From Candidatus Bipolaricaulota bacterium (GTDB taxonomy: Bacteria; Bipolaricaulota; Bipolaricaulia; UBA7950; UBA9294), in the NCBI GenBank assembly GCA_030670905.1, contig DAOVAR010000005.1, forward strand, positions 1 through 34,011: a stretch of 34,011 nt of DNA. The letters run 5' to 3'. Under the pieces are notes generated by a model that had not been told where the DNA came from, ran no database searches, and was given only the letters and a program-made list of their open reading frames with translations. The translations under genes were made by a program, and so were the position numbers. Shown here piece after piece: positions 1 through 6,934 of the stretch. Positions within the stretch are counted from its first letter, which is position 1. Each line of letters begins with the position of its first letter.

Positions 1-31
1 TACACACAGACCATGGGTTTAGGCGTAGATT

Positions 32-619
32 ATGGGAAAAACAGTGGCGATTTATGGGATATCAGAGGAAACGAGGCTGAAACTGAAGCTTTTGGCTGCT
101 GTTCATGGCAAAACCATAGCGGAAATAGTGGCAAACTTGATAGAAGATGCATGCGGAAGCGCGATACGGCTGACTGAACTCCTAGTGGATGGCTTCCCAT
201 CATTTCGTGACGAGGCTTGGTATAGAGGAGAAAAGATCGCATTTCATAAGCGGGCACAGATCCTGGCAAGTGACCTTTGCGCGAGCTTTCGCGGAAAATC
301 ATTTGGTGCGCTTAAGGAGATGGAAAAACTGACTGCTTTCGCTGATTACAGAGTTCCTCAAATCCTCCGCGATGAGGGAGTAATTGATTACTCGGAGACG
401 CTAGCGCGAATAGTTGATAGCAAAGAGTGGATTTGCGCAGGTTCGGTACACGAAGTGGAAATCCGAGCAGGGATGATTGTGGCAGTTGAACTGCTGCGTG
501 TCGCTCTGTTACGGCTAGGAAGAGTGCTCTTGTCAATAGAAATAGATTGGCTTCTGTGGAATATGGCGCAAGGCCGCGAAATGGCGCCACACCATAGAAC
601 GCTGACCACCTTCTACTGA
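32..619 (+). CDS. RHH domain fused to C-terminal half of a queuosine-salvage protein (DUF2419)
   Basis: Residues about 45-195 match the C-terminal half of the DUF2419 queuosine-salvage family, which hydrolyses queuosine nucleoside or its 5'-phosphate to release queuine. Visible family blocks are FPSFRDEAWYRG, FHKRAQIL, FADYRVPQIL, EVEIRA, IDWLLW and a C-terminal HHRTLTTFY. Family members are usually about 300 residues or more, so the N-terminal half is missing. In its place residues 1-40 (MGKTVAIYGISEETRLKLKL...) look like a CopG/Arc ribbon-helix-helix DNA-binding domain. In-frame stops at 20-22 and 26-28 fix the start near 32, so the missing half cannot lie just upstream in frame. The stop TGA shares a base with the tgt ATG, so the two are co-translated. 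Fold family is secure; activity of this short form is doubtful. It may be a decayed gene, a deletion fusion or an assembly join. Confidence 0.75.
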   Translation: MGKTVAIYGISEETRLKLKLLAAVHGKTIAEIVANLIEDACGSAIRLTELLVDGFPSFRDEAWYRGEKIAFHKRAQILASDLCASFRGKSFGALKEMEKLTAFADYRVPQILRDEGVIDYSETLARIVDSKEWICAGSVHEVEIRAGMIVAVELLRVALLRLGRVLLSIEIDWLLWNMAQGREMAPHHRTLTTFY

Positions 620-1860
620 TGAGCAATCTATTCAGAACGCAGAGCCGAGATCCAGGATCGTCAGCACGTACGGGGATACTAACAACAGCGCACGGACAAG
701 TAGCAACGCCAGCGTTTGTGGCCGTAGCCACGCAAGCAACGGTAAAAGCACTTGAGCCTCAAACACTAGTTGAACTTGGCGTACAGATCGTAATCGCTAA
801 CTCTTATCATCTACATCTACGCCCGGGTGAGAACATAATTGCCGGATTAGGTGGGCTACACGGTTTCTCAGGATGGGATGGACCGGTAATGACGGATTCT
901 GGCGGGTTTCAGGTATTCAGTCTTGGAGCGGGAAAGGAGCATGGTGTAGGCAAGATCGCGTCTATCTTCCCCGGAGGTGGTTCTTGCATACCAGCAGAAG
1001 GACACCAGGCAAGAAAATCTCTTGTTCGGCTAGACGAGGAAGGGGTTAGGTTCCGCTCTATCGTGGACGGGTCAGAACATTTCTTCTCGCCGGAAGCTGT
1101 AATCACACTACAACAAAAACTAGGCGCGGATATCGCGCTTGTTCTTGATGAATGCACGTCACCATTGCACTCCTATAGCTATACGAAAAGAGCTATGGAG
1201 CGAACGCACCGCTGGGCGAAACGTGGTTTAGAAGCATTCCGAGAAGGCGCCAAGGGCAAGATGTCCCCAAACCCTGGGCAAGTTCTGTATGGCATAGTAC
1301 AAGGGGGCGCGTACAAAGCTCTGCGGCAAGAAAGCGCCCAAAGAATAGAGGAGATAGGTTTTGAAGGGTTTGCTATTGGCGGTTCACTTGGTCGATCGAA
1401 GGAGGAAATGCATCTGGTTCTTGACTGGACGACACCATATCTTGGCGTGGAAAAACCGCGACACCTCCTAGGGATCGGAGAGATTGACGACATTTTTGCT
1501 GCTGTAGGGCGAGGGGTGGATACGTTTGATTGTGCTGCATCTACACGTATTGCGCGAAATGGCACCGTACTAGTAAAAGATGCACCTCGCCATCGGATCA
1601 ACTTGCGAAACGCGCGGTTCAAGTCCGATCCCAACCCAATAGCTAGCCATTGTGACTGCTTCGCGTGTCGCCATCACTCGCGTGCGTACTTGAGGCATTT
1701 ATGCCGTTCTGGCGAACTATCCTTTTACCGACTTGCCTCAGTGCATAACCTTCGATTCATCGTTTGTTTGATGAGTGATATTCGTGCAGCCATAACAGCG
1801 GGAAGATTCAACGAGTTGGAACAAGAATGGAAAACAGCAAGAAGGTATGGATCAGCGTAA
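619..1860 (+). CDS. tgt: tRNA-guanine transglycosylase (queuosine pathway)
   Basis: Exchanges guanine-34 in GUN-anticodon tRNAs for a 7-deazaguanine base. The 413-aa product shows TDSGGFQVF, the DECTSP block, the second conserved region LLGIGEIDDIF...DTFDC and the zinc site C-x-C-x2-C (CDCFAC) with a downstream His in the ASVHN segment. Length exceeds the roughly 375 aa of E. coli Tgt because of an extra segment after VFSLGAGKEHG. The substrate-pocket loop usually written GGLAVG in preQ1-using bacterial enzymes reads GGSLG here and is one residue shorter. With the adjacent DUF2419 gene this suggests use of salvaged queuine rather than preQ1; that is inference. ATG start overlaps the upstream stop (TGATG). 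Confidence 0.93.
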   Translation: MSNLFRTQSRDPGSSARTGILTTAHGQVATPAFVAVATQATVKALEPQTLVELGVQIVIANSYHLHLRPGENIIAGLGGLHGFSGWDGPVMTDSGGFQVFSLGAGKEHGVGKIASIFPGGGSCIPAEGHQARKSLVRLDEEGVRFRSIVDGSEHFFSPEAVITLQQKLGADIALVLDECTSPLHSYSYTKRAMERTHRWAKRGLEAFREGAKGKMSPNPGQVLYGIVQGGAYKALRQESAQRIEEIGFEGFAIGGSLGRSKEEMHLVLDWTTPYLGVEKPRHLLGIGEIDDIFAAVGRGVDTFDCAASTRIARNGTVLVKDAPRHRINLRNARFKSDPNPIASHCDCFACRHHSRAYLRHLCRSGELSFYRLASVHNLRFIVCLMSDIRAAITAGRFNELEQEWKTARRYGSA

Positions 1861-1869
1861 CATCAGGGC

Positions 1870-1929
1870 AAGGATTGTCACAGGAAGAAATGTATCGTAC
1901 TCTGATTTCTCTGAACGGTGACAATCCTT
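1870..1929. repeat. 12-bp perfect inverted repeat between convergent genes
   Basis: AAGGATTGTCAC at 1870-1881 is the exact reverse complement of 1918-1929, with a 36-nt spacer. It lies just after the tgt stop and just before the stop of the minus-strand RHH gene. It could be a bidirectional transcription stop, but there is no T-run and the loop is long. Confidence 0.4.
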
Positions 1930-1934
1930 AGAAT

Positions 1935-2105
1935 CTAAGCTTTTTCTTCCTTGGTAAGGTACTGCAGGATTGCATCAACGACTAGGTAGTTGATCGAACG
2001 ATCTCGCTTCTCGCTCAGCCGAATCAATCGCTCAACAGGATTCTGTTCCATCTTCTTCTGGGGAATGTAGATGGAGAGCTTATCCAAGATTTGCTTGTTA
2101 GCCAT
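1935..2105 (-). CDS. small ribbon-helix-helix regulator (56 aa)
   Basis: Below the ORF-track cutoff. The frame reads MANKQILDKLSIYIPQKK... and ends ...YLTKEEKA. A short beta-strand-like start (KLSIYIP) followed by two helices with SEKRDRSINYLVVDAI matches the CopG/Arc RHH fold, whose members bind DNA as dimers and often autoregulate. The start is supported by a strong ribosome site (GAGGAGG, a few bases upstream of ATG). A perfect TATAAT lies upstream, and the palindrome GAACATGTTC falls just downstream of it, a natural autoregulatory operator. No toxin partner is visible next to it. Role unknown beyond probable DNA binding. Confidence 0.8.
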   Translation of the reverse strand: MANKQILDKLSIYIPQKKMEQNPVERLIRLSEKRDRSINYLVVDAILQYLTKEEKA

Positions 2106-2164
2106 ATGCCGACCTCCTCTCTATAGTATTTCTTGAATCTTCTCTTATCTGTTCACTACTGAAC

Positions 2165-2184
2165 GAACATGTTCTTATATTATA
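2165..2184 (-). promoter_or_regulatory. -10 element and palindromic operator for the RHH gene
   Basis: On the minus strand TATAAT (2179-2184) is followed by the perfect 10-bp palindrome GAACATGTTC (2165-2174), which would cover the transcription start. No good -35 is seen. The GAAC-N2-GTTC spacing does not fit the Gram-positive LexA box, which needs four central bases. Confidence 0.5.
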
Positions 2185-2384
2185 AGTATTTGTCATCTTA
2201 ATTCTACCTTAAAAAGAGGACAACTATATGTAGATTTGAGCCAATATAGATATTGAGGGGTTCTTGATTTGGATTGGTCTAAGATACACTGGTTGCCACA
2301 TGGCCGGGCGCTTGAGTGATAGGTCATCCGTAAGGATAACACGGTTTTCTATTGACGCTATATCTCATCGGGTAAACCGGGATT

Positions 2385-2413
2385 TTGACCGAAATGTTAG
2401 TGGGCGATAGACT
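2385..2413 (+). promoter_or_regulatory. sigma70-like promoter for the cyclase gene
   Basis: TTGACC (2385-2390), a 17-bp spacer and TAGACT (2408-2413). The predicted start near 2420 leaves a leader of about 35 nt to the ribosome site AAAGGAG at 2441-2447. Confidence 0.5.
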
Positions 2414-2454
2414 GTGTGATGGAAGCTCATCAGATGTAAAAAAGGAGCGAGATT

Positions 2455-3117
2455 CTGCAAATAAGAGTTATTGACCTGACTCGCGAGATATATGATGGAA
2501 CAGAATCCTTTCCTGGAGATCGCGTTGGGATAGAAATCGAGCACTTAGCAACTGTGAAGACAGACGGGCATAACCTGTCTAGGATTACACGGCTTGACTG
2601 CCATTGTGGAACTCATATTGACAGCCCTCTTCACTTTGTGGATGAAGGCGACGATGTTGCTTCCATTCCGCTGGACATCGTACCCGCGGTTGTTATTAGT
2701 ACTCAGGAAAAGCGGATTGGGGTGAGAGTATTTCAAGATGCAGGCTCGCTTGCTGGCCGCGCTGTTCTCATTCATACTGGTTGGTGTAGCCGGGTCGGAA
2801 GTCCTGATTTCTACAAGGAGTTCCCATATCTAACTCGCGAAAGCGCGTCCTTGCTCGCTATCAGCGGTGCACGCATCGTTGGTCTTGATTCTCCGAGCCC
2901 TGATCCATCGGATTCAGTTGATTTCCCTGCCCACAGGATTCTGCTTGCTGAGGGGGTGCAGATTGTGGAGAGTCTTATCAACCTAGACCAGTTGTACGCA
3001 ACCGCAGGAACTCCCTTCTTTGCTGCCTTCCCCTTAAGAATAAGAGGATTGGAGGCGTCGCCTGTACGTGCTGTAGGCCTGGTCTTCCAATCAAGCGAGG
3101 GAAAGCCTTGTTGTTGA
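2455..3117 (+). CDS. cyclase family / kynurenine formamidase-like metal hydrolase
   Basis: The family hydrolyses amide or lactone-type bonds (N-formylkynurenine in the best-known members) using a metal held by H-x-GTH-x-D-x-x-x-H. Here the motif reads HCGTHIDSPLHF. The track starts at an internal GTG (2554), which would remove the typical N-terminus. Reading upstream in the same frame gives QIRVIDLTREIYDGTESFPGD, the expected family start. An in-frame TAA at 2437 limits the N-terminus. The only well-placed initiation codon is CTG at 2455, seven bases after AAAGGAG; ATT at 2452 is the alternative. That yields 220 aa, normal for the family. It is monocistronic. The substrate is not predictable, and no tryptophan-degradation genes are nearby. 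Confidence 0.82.
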   Translation: MQIRVIDLTREIYDGTESFPGDRVGIEIEHLATVKTDGHNLSRITRLDCHCGTHIDSPLHFVDEGDDVASIPLDIVPAVVISTQEKRIGVRVFQDAGSLAGRAVLIHTGWCSRVGSPDFYKEFPYLTRESASLLAISGARIVGLDSPSPDPSDSVDFPAHRILLAEGVQIVESLINLDQLYATAGTPFFAAFPLRIRGLEASPVRAVGLVFQSSEGKPCC

Positions 3118-3205
3118 GAGATATTGTGCAAGACCCAGAGGGAGTAGTGTCTTGAATAAGTTGGGTTGTGTTAGCGGTTGTGTCTGACCGTGATTTGGCA
3201 AAGGA

Positions 3206-3233
3206 GGCTAATGTAGGAGGCCTTGCATTAGCT
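3206..3233. terminator. hairpin between convergent genes
   Basis: GCTAATG (3207-3213) pairs with CATTAGC (3226-3232), flanked by a G-T pair. It lies between the cyclase stop and the minus-strand stop at 3247, so it may end transcription from both sides. No T-run. Confidence 0.35.
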
Positions 3234-3246
3234 CGAGGACAGCAGC

Positions 3247-3747
3247 CTATGAGGAGGTAATGATCAGTGTAACAGTCTTTATTGCTGGGTTAACTACACC
3301 GACAGTTGCCGCGGCACTGAGCGTGTAGGTGATTGTGAGTCCGTTCTGTGCCACCGAGTTTATGCATGTTACTACGTCAGCGGGAGTTGTTGTAAGGATG
3401 ACGTCGGTTGGTGGTGTGTCGGCCCCGGTGGGACCGGATAGTGTAATGCAGAGAGTGAGACCATCCGGCATATCTGAATCAAGCTGCGCAGTTATCTTCC
3501 TTGAATTGTTGCCTCCATTTGTTGTTATCGCGTATGTAGTGGAAGTGTCTGTAACAGATGTTGGCTCGGAGCCAGCCGTCGCTGTATTGATGATCAACGG
3601 CTGTGGAAAGCCAGAGACCGTGAGTTCATTGATTGCCGCTACTTCGTAGGTTAGCGTCTGAGTGGTCGTAGCAGCCGGCAAGGCCGCAAGAGCCAACAGG
3701 GCAACAAATGTTACTGTCATAAAGCCTGTAACGGATAGTTTCCGCAT
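3247..3747 (-). CDS. secreted beta-rich hypothetical protein
   Basis: 166 aa with a clear Sec signal peptide: MRKLSVTG, a hydrophobic stretch, then a likely Ala-x-Ala-type cleavage near ALPAATT. The mature part is Thr/Val/Ile-rich with alternating polar and hydrophobic residues, no charged clusters and two cysteines (LCITL, VTCIN), as in a small extracellular beta-sandwich. The end TVTLIITSS resembles the last strand of pilin-like or spore-coat-U-like domains, but no family can be assigned. Start is supported by AGAGGAGG just upstream of ATG. It lies convergent with the cyclase gene and divergent from the PKD lipoprotein, so it is probably its own transcription unit. Confidence 0.75.
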   Translation of the reverse strand: MRKLSVTGFMTVTFVALLALAALPAATTTQTLTYEVAAINELTVSGFPQPLIINTATAGSEPTSVTDTSTTYAITTNGGNNSRKITAQLDSDMPDGLTLCITLSGPTGADTPPTDVILTTTPADVVTCINSVAQNGLTITYTLSAAATVGVVNPAIKTVTLIITSS

Positions 3748-4204
3748 TCCGTTTACCTCCTCTGGTAATCAGAGCACCTTGTTTGCGGGATTGGGGTCTG
3801 CCATGTGAAACCCTCTACTTCGCACATCTGATCAAAGTTCCCTATCTTGTAGCGAGTTTTCTAGGTTGGATTGGTTTTGTGGACCAGGTCCGGTGTCTTG
3901 CTGTTGCGTGTTCCAAAACTGACTCATACAGTATTGATTATACGAGGCGCGGGATAGAAGAAGAATGGAGGGAAGATCTTTTGTCCGTTAAGGAGAGCTC
4001 GTATCTTACTCATGTGCATGGAAGAAACAAGAGACAGTGTTGGCACTAATGAGTAGCTGACGAGCACAAGAGCGCAAAGCCGTGAACGGTCAATCCGTTC
4101 ACTCAATTATTAATTGCCAAGGCAGCCAAAGAGCGAGGAGAATAGCGTTGGCTAGGGTCTTACACTACATAAAAAAAAAGAGTATGATAGAAAGGGTGAT
4201 AATG
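3748..4204. other. divergent intergenic region with two nested dyads
   Basis: No gene supported; the 88-aa track ORF at 3783 begins at TTG without a ribosome site and has no recognisable domain. The region holds the perfect inverted repeat GTGAACGG/CCGTTCAC (4082-4089 and 4095-4102) and directly after it CAATTATTAATTG (4104-4116), a palindrome around a central T. An A9 run follows at about 4171-4179. These could be regulator sites for the PKD lipoprotein gene. Confidence 0.4.
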
Positions 4205-5446
4205 ATGAGACTCAAGTACGCCGTGTCAGTAGTTATCCTCTTGTTGGCTATTCTAGTGTTGCTGGTTGGCTGCTCAAAGAACTCTCTCCCCGTGGCAAAT
4301 CTCACCACATCTTCTACGTCGGGTATAGCCCCAATAGAAATCTCATTTGATGCTTCCGCGTCTGTGGATGAGGATGGTTCCATCGTTAGTTACGAGTGGG
4401 ATTTTGGGGATGGAAGTTTTGCGGCAGATGAAAGAACTACTCACATGTACGATATCCCCGGTGTTTACACGGTTAGTCTTACCGTTACCGACAACAAGAA
4501 AGCAATGGTGTCCACAACTCAGACGATTACCATTACTGGGAATGCGGTCCCCGTAGCAGGATTTACCGCGACACCTACTCAGGGAGAAATTCCCCTAGAG
4601 GTGACCCTCGATGCTTCCGCGTCTGTGGATAAGGATGGTTCCATCGTTAGTTACGAGTGGGATTTTGGGGATGGAGAAAGTGAAGTTGGTGTTAAGGTCA
4701 GTCACACGTATCACGAAATAGGCGAATACACGGTGCGATTGACAGTAATCGATGACAGGAATGGCGCTGGAAGCGCCATTGAAACGATAGAGACCACTTA
4801 CACTTTACCTATAGCTATACTTACTGCTGTGCCTGTGTCAGGGATAGCCCCATTGAAAGTTGAGTTTGATGGTTCCGCCTCCTGGGACCCCTACGGCTAC
4901 ATCTCTAGTTTCCACTGGGATTTCGGTGACGGTGAGAGCGCGACAGGTGTTGGTGTAGTTCATACCTATAGGAATCCGGGAAACTACACTGTCCGGGTTA
5001 CGGTCATAGACGATAAAGGTAACGTGGAGACAGCCACAGAAAGCGTTAGGGTATCAAAGGCAGAAGTGAACGAAGTTGGCGAAGGCGTAGACAATGGCTA
5101 CGTTAGAGTGAGCCTTCGCGGAGTACGAGAAGGCAGGTCCAAAGAGGGGTGGTGTGAGCCAGACCCGGGGCGCATCTACGTGATAGCCGACCTGAACGTC
5201 GAGGCCTTGGAGGACAATCAGGATGTCTCCAGGTCCAACTTCAGGCTCATACAGAGCGATGGCAGCATCCAGAACGAGTATAGCATGGCAACATGTTCAT
5301 TGCTTCACGGTTTCGAAGATGGGGTTTTGGATGAAGGTCAATGGATAGATGGTGAGATCGCGTTTGAAGTCTGGCCAACGAGCTTTTACATTCTTGAATA
5401 CGAGAGTGATAAAGGGAGGATTCTCCGATTCCGATTCGAATTGTAA
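4205..5446 (+). CDS. lipoprotein with three PKD domains and a DUF4352-like C-terminal domain
   Basis: The track start (GTG 4082) is too early. MRLKYAVSVV... begins a lipoprotein signal peptide with lipobox LVGC (Cys23), and AAAGGG lies 8 nt upstream of ATG 4205; ATG 4202 is the alternative. The mature protein has three PKD beta-sandwich repeats (about residues 30-112, 114-198 and 200-283), each with the hallmark WDFGDG and a YTV-[SR]-[LV]-TV strand. A C-terminal domain follows (about 290-413: IYVIADLNVEAL, NFRLIQSDGS, GQWIDGEIAFEV) resembling DUF4352. It is expected to be anchored at the cell surface and to bind protein or carbohydrate partners. PKD1 and PKD2 share a nearly identical 66-nt stretch, a sign of recent duplication or conversion. 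No catalytic domain is seen. Confidence 0.85.
   Translation: MRLKYAVSVVILLLAILVLLVGCSKNSLPVANLTTSSTSGIAPIEISFDASASVDEDGSIVSYEWDFGDGSFAADERTTHMYDIPGVYTVSLTVTDNKKAMVSTTQTITITGNAVPVAGFTATPTQGEIPLEVTLDASASVDKDGSIVSYEWDFGDGESEVGVKVSHTYHEIGEYTVRLTVIDDRNGAGSAIETIETTYTLPIAILTAVPVSGIAPLKVEFDGSASWDPYGYISSFHWDFGDGESATGVGVVHTYRNPGNYTVRVTVIDDKGNVETATESVRVSKAEVNEVGEGVDNGYVRVSLRGVREGRSKEGWCEPDPGRIYVIADLNVEALEDNQDVSRSNFRLIQSDGSIQNEYSMATCSLLHGFEDGVLDEGQWIDGEIAFEVWPTSFYILEYESDKGRILRFRFEL
4349..4414 (+). repeat. 66-nt direct repeat, copy 1 (PKD1)
   Basis: Matches 4610-4675 at 65 of 66 bases (G4370 versus A4631). Encodes the DASASVD-E/K-DGSIVSYEWDFGDG block. Confidence 0.9.
4610..4675 (+). repeat. 66-nt direct repeat, copy 2 (PKD2)
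   Basis: Second copy of the repeat at 4349-4414, offset 261 nt (87 codons), one PKD unit. Confidence 0.9.
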
Positions 5447-5476
5447 GAATACGCCTCTTTTGACTGGCGGGGCTCC

Positions 5477-5495
5477 GGGCATTTAGTGAATGCCT
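5477..5495 (+). terminator. weak hairpin after the PKD gene
   Basis: GGCATT/AATGCC with a 5-nt loop about 30 nt after the stop codon. No T-run, so only a weak terminator candidate. Confidence 0.25.
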
Positions 5496-5537
5496 CTCAC
5501 ATGCGACAATCGACGCAACTTATTGTTAGCACATTAG

Positions 5538-5711
5538 ACGACACGAATTAAGAGAACGGATATTGTCTCGATTCCCGTTCGCTGGTGCATGCGTGTTTCA
5601 AGCGGGTCGATCAAGGAGCCGCTGTTGACCAAGGATGCCGCCGACAAGATCGAGATCATCACGAAACTCGTTAAGGAGAATGTTGATCTTAAGGCGGTCG
5701 AAGCGCTGTAA
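5538..5711 (+). pseudogene. coding-like remnant of unknown family
   Basis: Between an in-frame TAG (5535) and TAA (5709) the frame reads ...SGSIKEPLLTKDAADKIEIITK followed by a short charged helical tail ending AVEAL. It looks like the amphipathic C-terminus of a cytoplasmic enzyme, with GC-rich third codon positions (GCC GCC GAC AAG ATC) unlike its neighbours. It has no ribosome site and no recognisable N-terminal domain. ATG at 5589 would give a 40-aa peptide. Best read as the tail of a lost, possibly transferred gene; family unknown. Confidence 0.3.
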
Positions 5712-5774
5712 GCCTGGCGATCAAACACTTGGAAGGGCCGCTGCCGGGCGTTCTTCTCCATTATTTCTCACTCA

Positions 5775-5955
5775 GGGCCGCTCACCCTCGATGCAGGAAT
5801 GCTCCCTCGCCTTGAAAAACGGGTCGTATTCAATATGCTGCTGCGCAGCTTTCGCACGGGAAGTCGGTACACTCTGCGCAGAAGCGAAGGTGCTTCTCGC
5901 CACATCAGCAATTGAAGATGGCGCATCCCTGTTTTAAGATAACTATAGCATTGAG
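5775..5955 (-). pseudogene. decayed cysteine-rich DUF3795-like gene
   Basis: On the minus strand the frame reads QGCAIFNC, a TGA stop (5905-5907), CGEKHLRFCAECTDFPCES, then TGA at 5830-5832. The C-x2-C-x3-FPCE arrangement after a C-rich segment is the signature of DUF3795 zinc-binding proteins (typically ...C..C.DFPCEK). A neighbouring frame continues YDPFFKAREHSCIEGERP, so a frameshift as well as the stop codon interrupts it. The second stop and the shift argue against selenocysteine decoding. It sits downstream of, and on the same strand as, the radical SAM gene, whose partner it may once have been. Confidence 0.4.
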
Positions 5956-5986
5956 ACTTCTCCGACAATCTCGTTATAGGAATTCA

Positions 5987-6892
5987 TCATTTTTCTTCCA
6001 ATCCATATACCTGTCTGGGTGCAAGGTATTGTGGATAGCGATCTATCAGAGCTAAACGAGTGAGGTAACAGAAATGGCATTCATCGACATATTTGTCCTC
6101 ATGCTTAACACCGTATTCTTTAGCCAAGAGAGCAGGACCTCCCCTCACCAAAGGGCCACAGATGGGGTGGAGCTCTGCTTTATACTTCTTAACCAACATT
6201 GATAGAGGAGTCTCCCACATATTGCCAATACTCAATCCCTGACAGAGGTGCACATTGCCGTATGAATCTACGTGAACCCTTCCGGGATTTTCCAATTCTT
6301 CGTGTTGACATTCTGTGAGTCCTTCCCAGCCTCTTTTAGGGAGTGCCTTAGTCAACTTCTCAACAGCCCGCCCTTTGAACATTGCTCCACCGCCTATGAC
6401 GGGTACCCCTTTTTCGTGTTTAGGATCTGCAATTGCTTCAACTGTTGGTTCGTCAATGCAAATCGAGCTCACCGGCATATCAAGTCTTGTTGCTGCAGCT
6501 ACTGCTCGCTTGGCAGGACTCTCTTCTTCCTCATAATGAAATGAATCATCGCTTATACTTAGGCCCGAAATGTGTAATTCAGAAAGAGGTCTAAGCCAGA
6601 GTTCAGCATCTTCACTAGATGTTGCCATATACGCATTCGTTACCGCTCCAGTTCCGAAACCCATATTGCGAGCAAGTTTAACCCCCTCAAGCAGTAGGGG
6701 ATAGAAAAGTAATGGTTCACCACCTTCAAAAAATATCCATTCGATTGTTCCAATTTTGACAGCTTCCTGGAGAACCTTTCTGATCTGTCTTAAGGTGAAA
6801 GTCCCCTTTGCGTTCGGTCCGCAATACAAAAAACAATGGTCGCATTCAAGATTACAGGTATAGGTAAGAAGAAAATGTATTCCTGATAGCAT
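5987..6892 (-). CDS. orphan radical SAM protein with cysteine-containing C-terminal region
   Basis: Radical SAM fold: CNLECDHC gives the C-x3-C-x2-C 4Fe-4S cluster site in TYTCNLECDHCF, followed by FFEGGEP, the SAM-binding GGE motif. The C-terminal third carries more cysteines (TECQHEE, VHLCQGLS, PICGPL, DECHFCYL) in a SPASM/twitch-like layout, DSYGNVHLCQGLSIGN being typical of auxiliary-cluster domains. Such enzymes often modify peptides or cofactors, but no precursor peptide, maturase or transporter is adjacent. The track start (TTG 6907) lies on the ribosome site; ATG 6892, just after GAGGAGG, is preferred, giving 301 aa. Substrate unknown. Confidence 0.85.
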   Translation of the reverse strand: MLSGIHFLLTYTCNLECDHCFLYCGPNAKGTFTLRQIRKVLQEAVKIGTIEWIFFEGGEPLLFYPLLLEGVKLARNMGFGTGAVTNAYMATSSEDAELWLRPLSELHISGLSISDDSFHYEEEESPAKRAVAAATRLDMPVSSICIDEPTVEAIADPKHEKGVPVIGGGAMFKGRAVEKLTKALPKRGWEGLTECQHEELENPGRVHVDSYGNVHLCQGLSIGNMWETPLSMLVKKYKAELHPICGPLVRGGPALLAKEYGVKHEDKYVDECHFCYLTRLALIDRYPQYLAPRQVYGLEEK

Positions 6893-6934
6893 AATACACC
6901 TCCTCAAATACTGAGTTCATAGTATTGGGCCCCG

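Larger units (their letters stand above)
2106..2454. other. intergenic region between divergent RHH and cyclase genes
   Basis: A 349-bp divergent spacer. It holds the minus-strand RHH promoter and operator at its left end and a plus-strand promoter and ribosome site at its right end. Nothing coding is seen in between. Confidence 0.6.

Noticed and set aside
30-302. Minus-strand 90-aa ORF opposite the DUF2419 gene
   Set aside because: Shadow frame of a gene with clear family motifs on the plus strand.
2165-2174. GAACATGTTC as a LexA/SOS box
   Set aside because: The Gram-positive LexA box needs GAAC-N4-GTTC; here the spacer is two bases and no SOS gene is adjacent.
3783-4049. 88-aa plus-strand ORF
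   Set aside because: TTG start without ribosome site, no domain, and it lies in a divergent promoter region.
5905-5907. TGA in the DUF3795-like frame as selenocysteine
   Set aside because: The position is not an expected Cys in the family, and a second stop and a frameshift follow, so decay is simpler.
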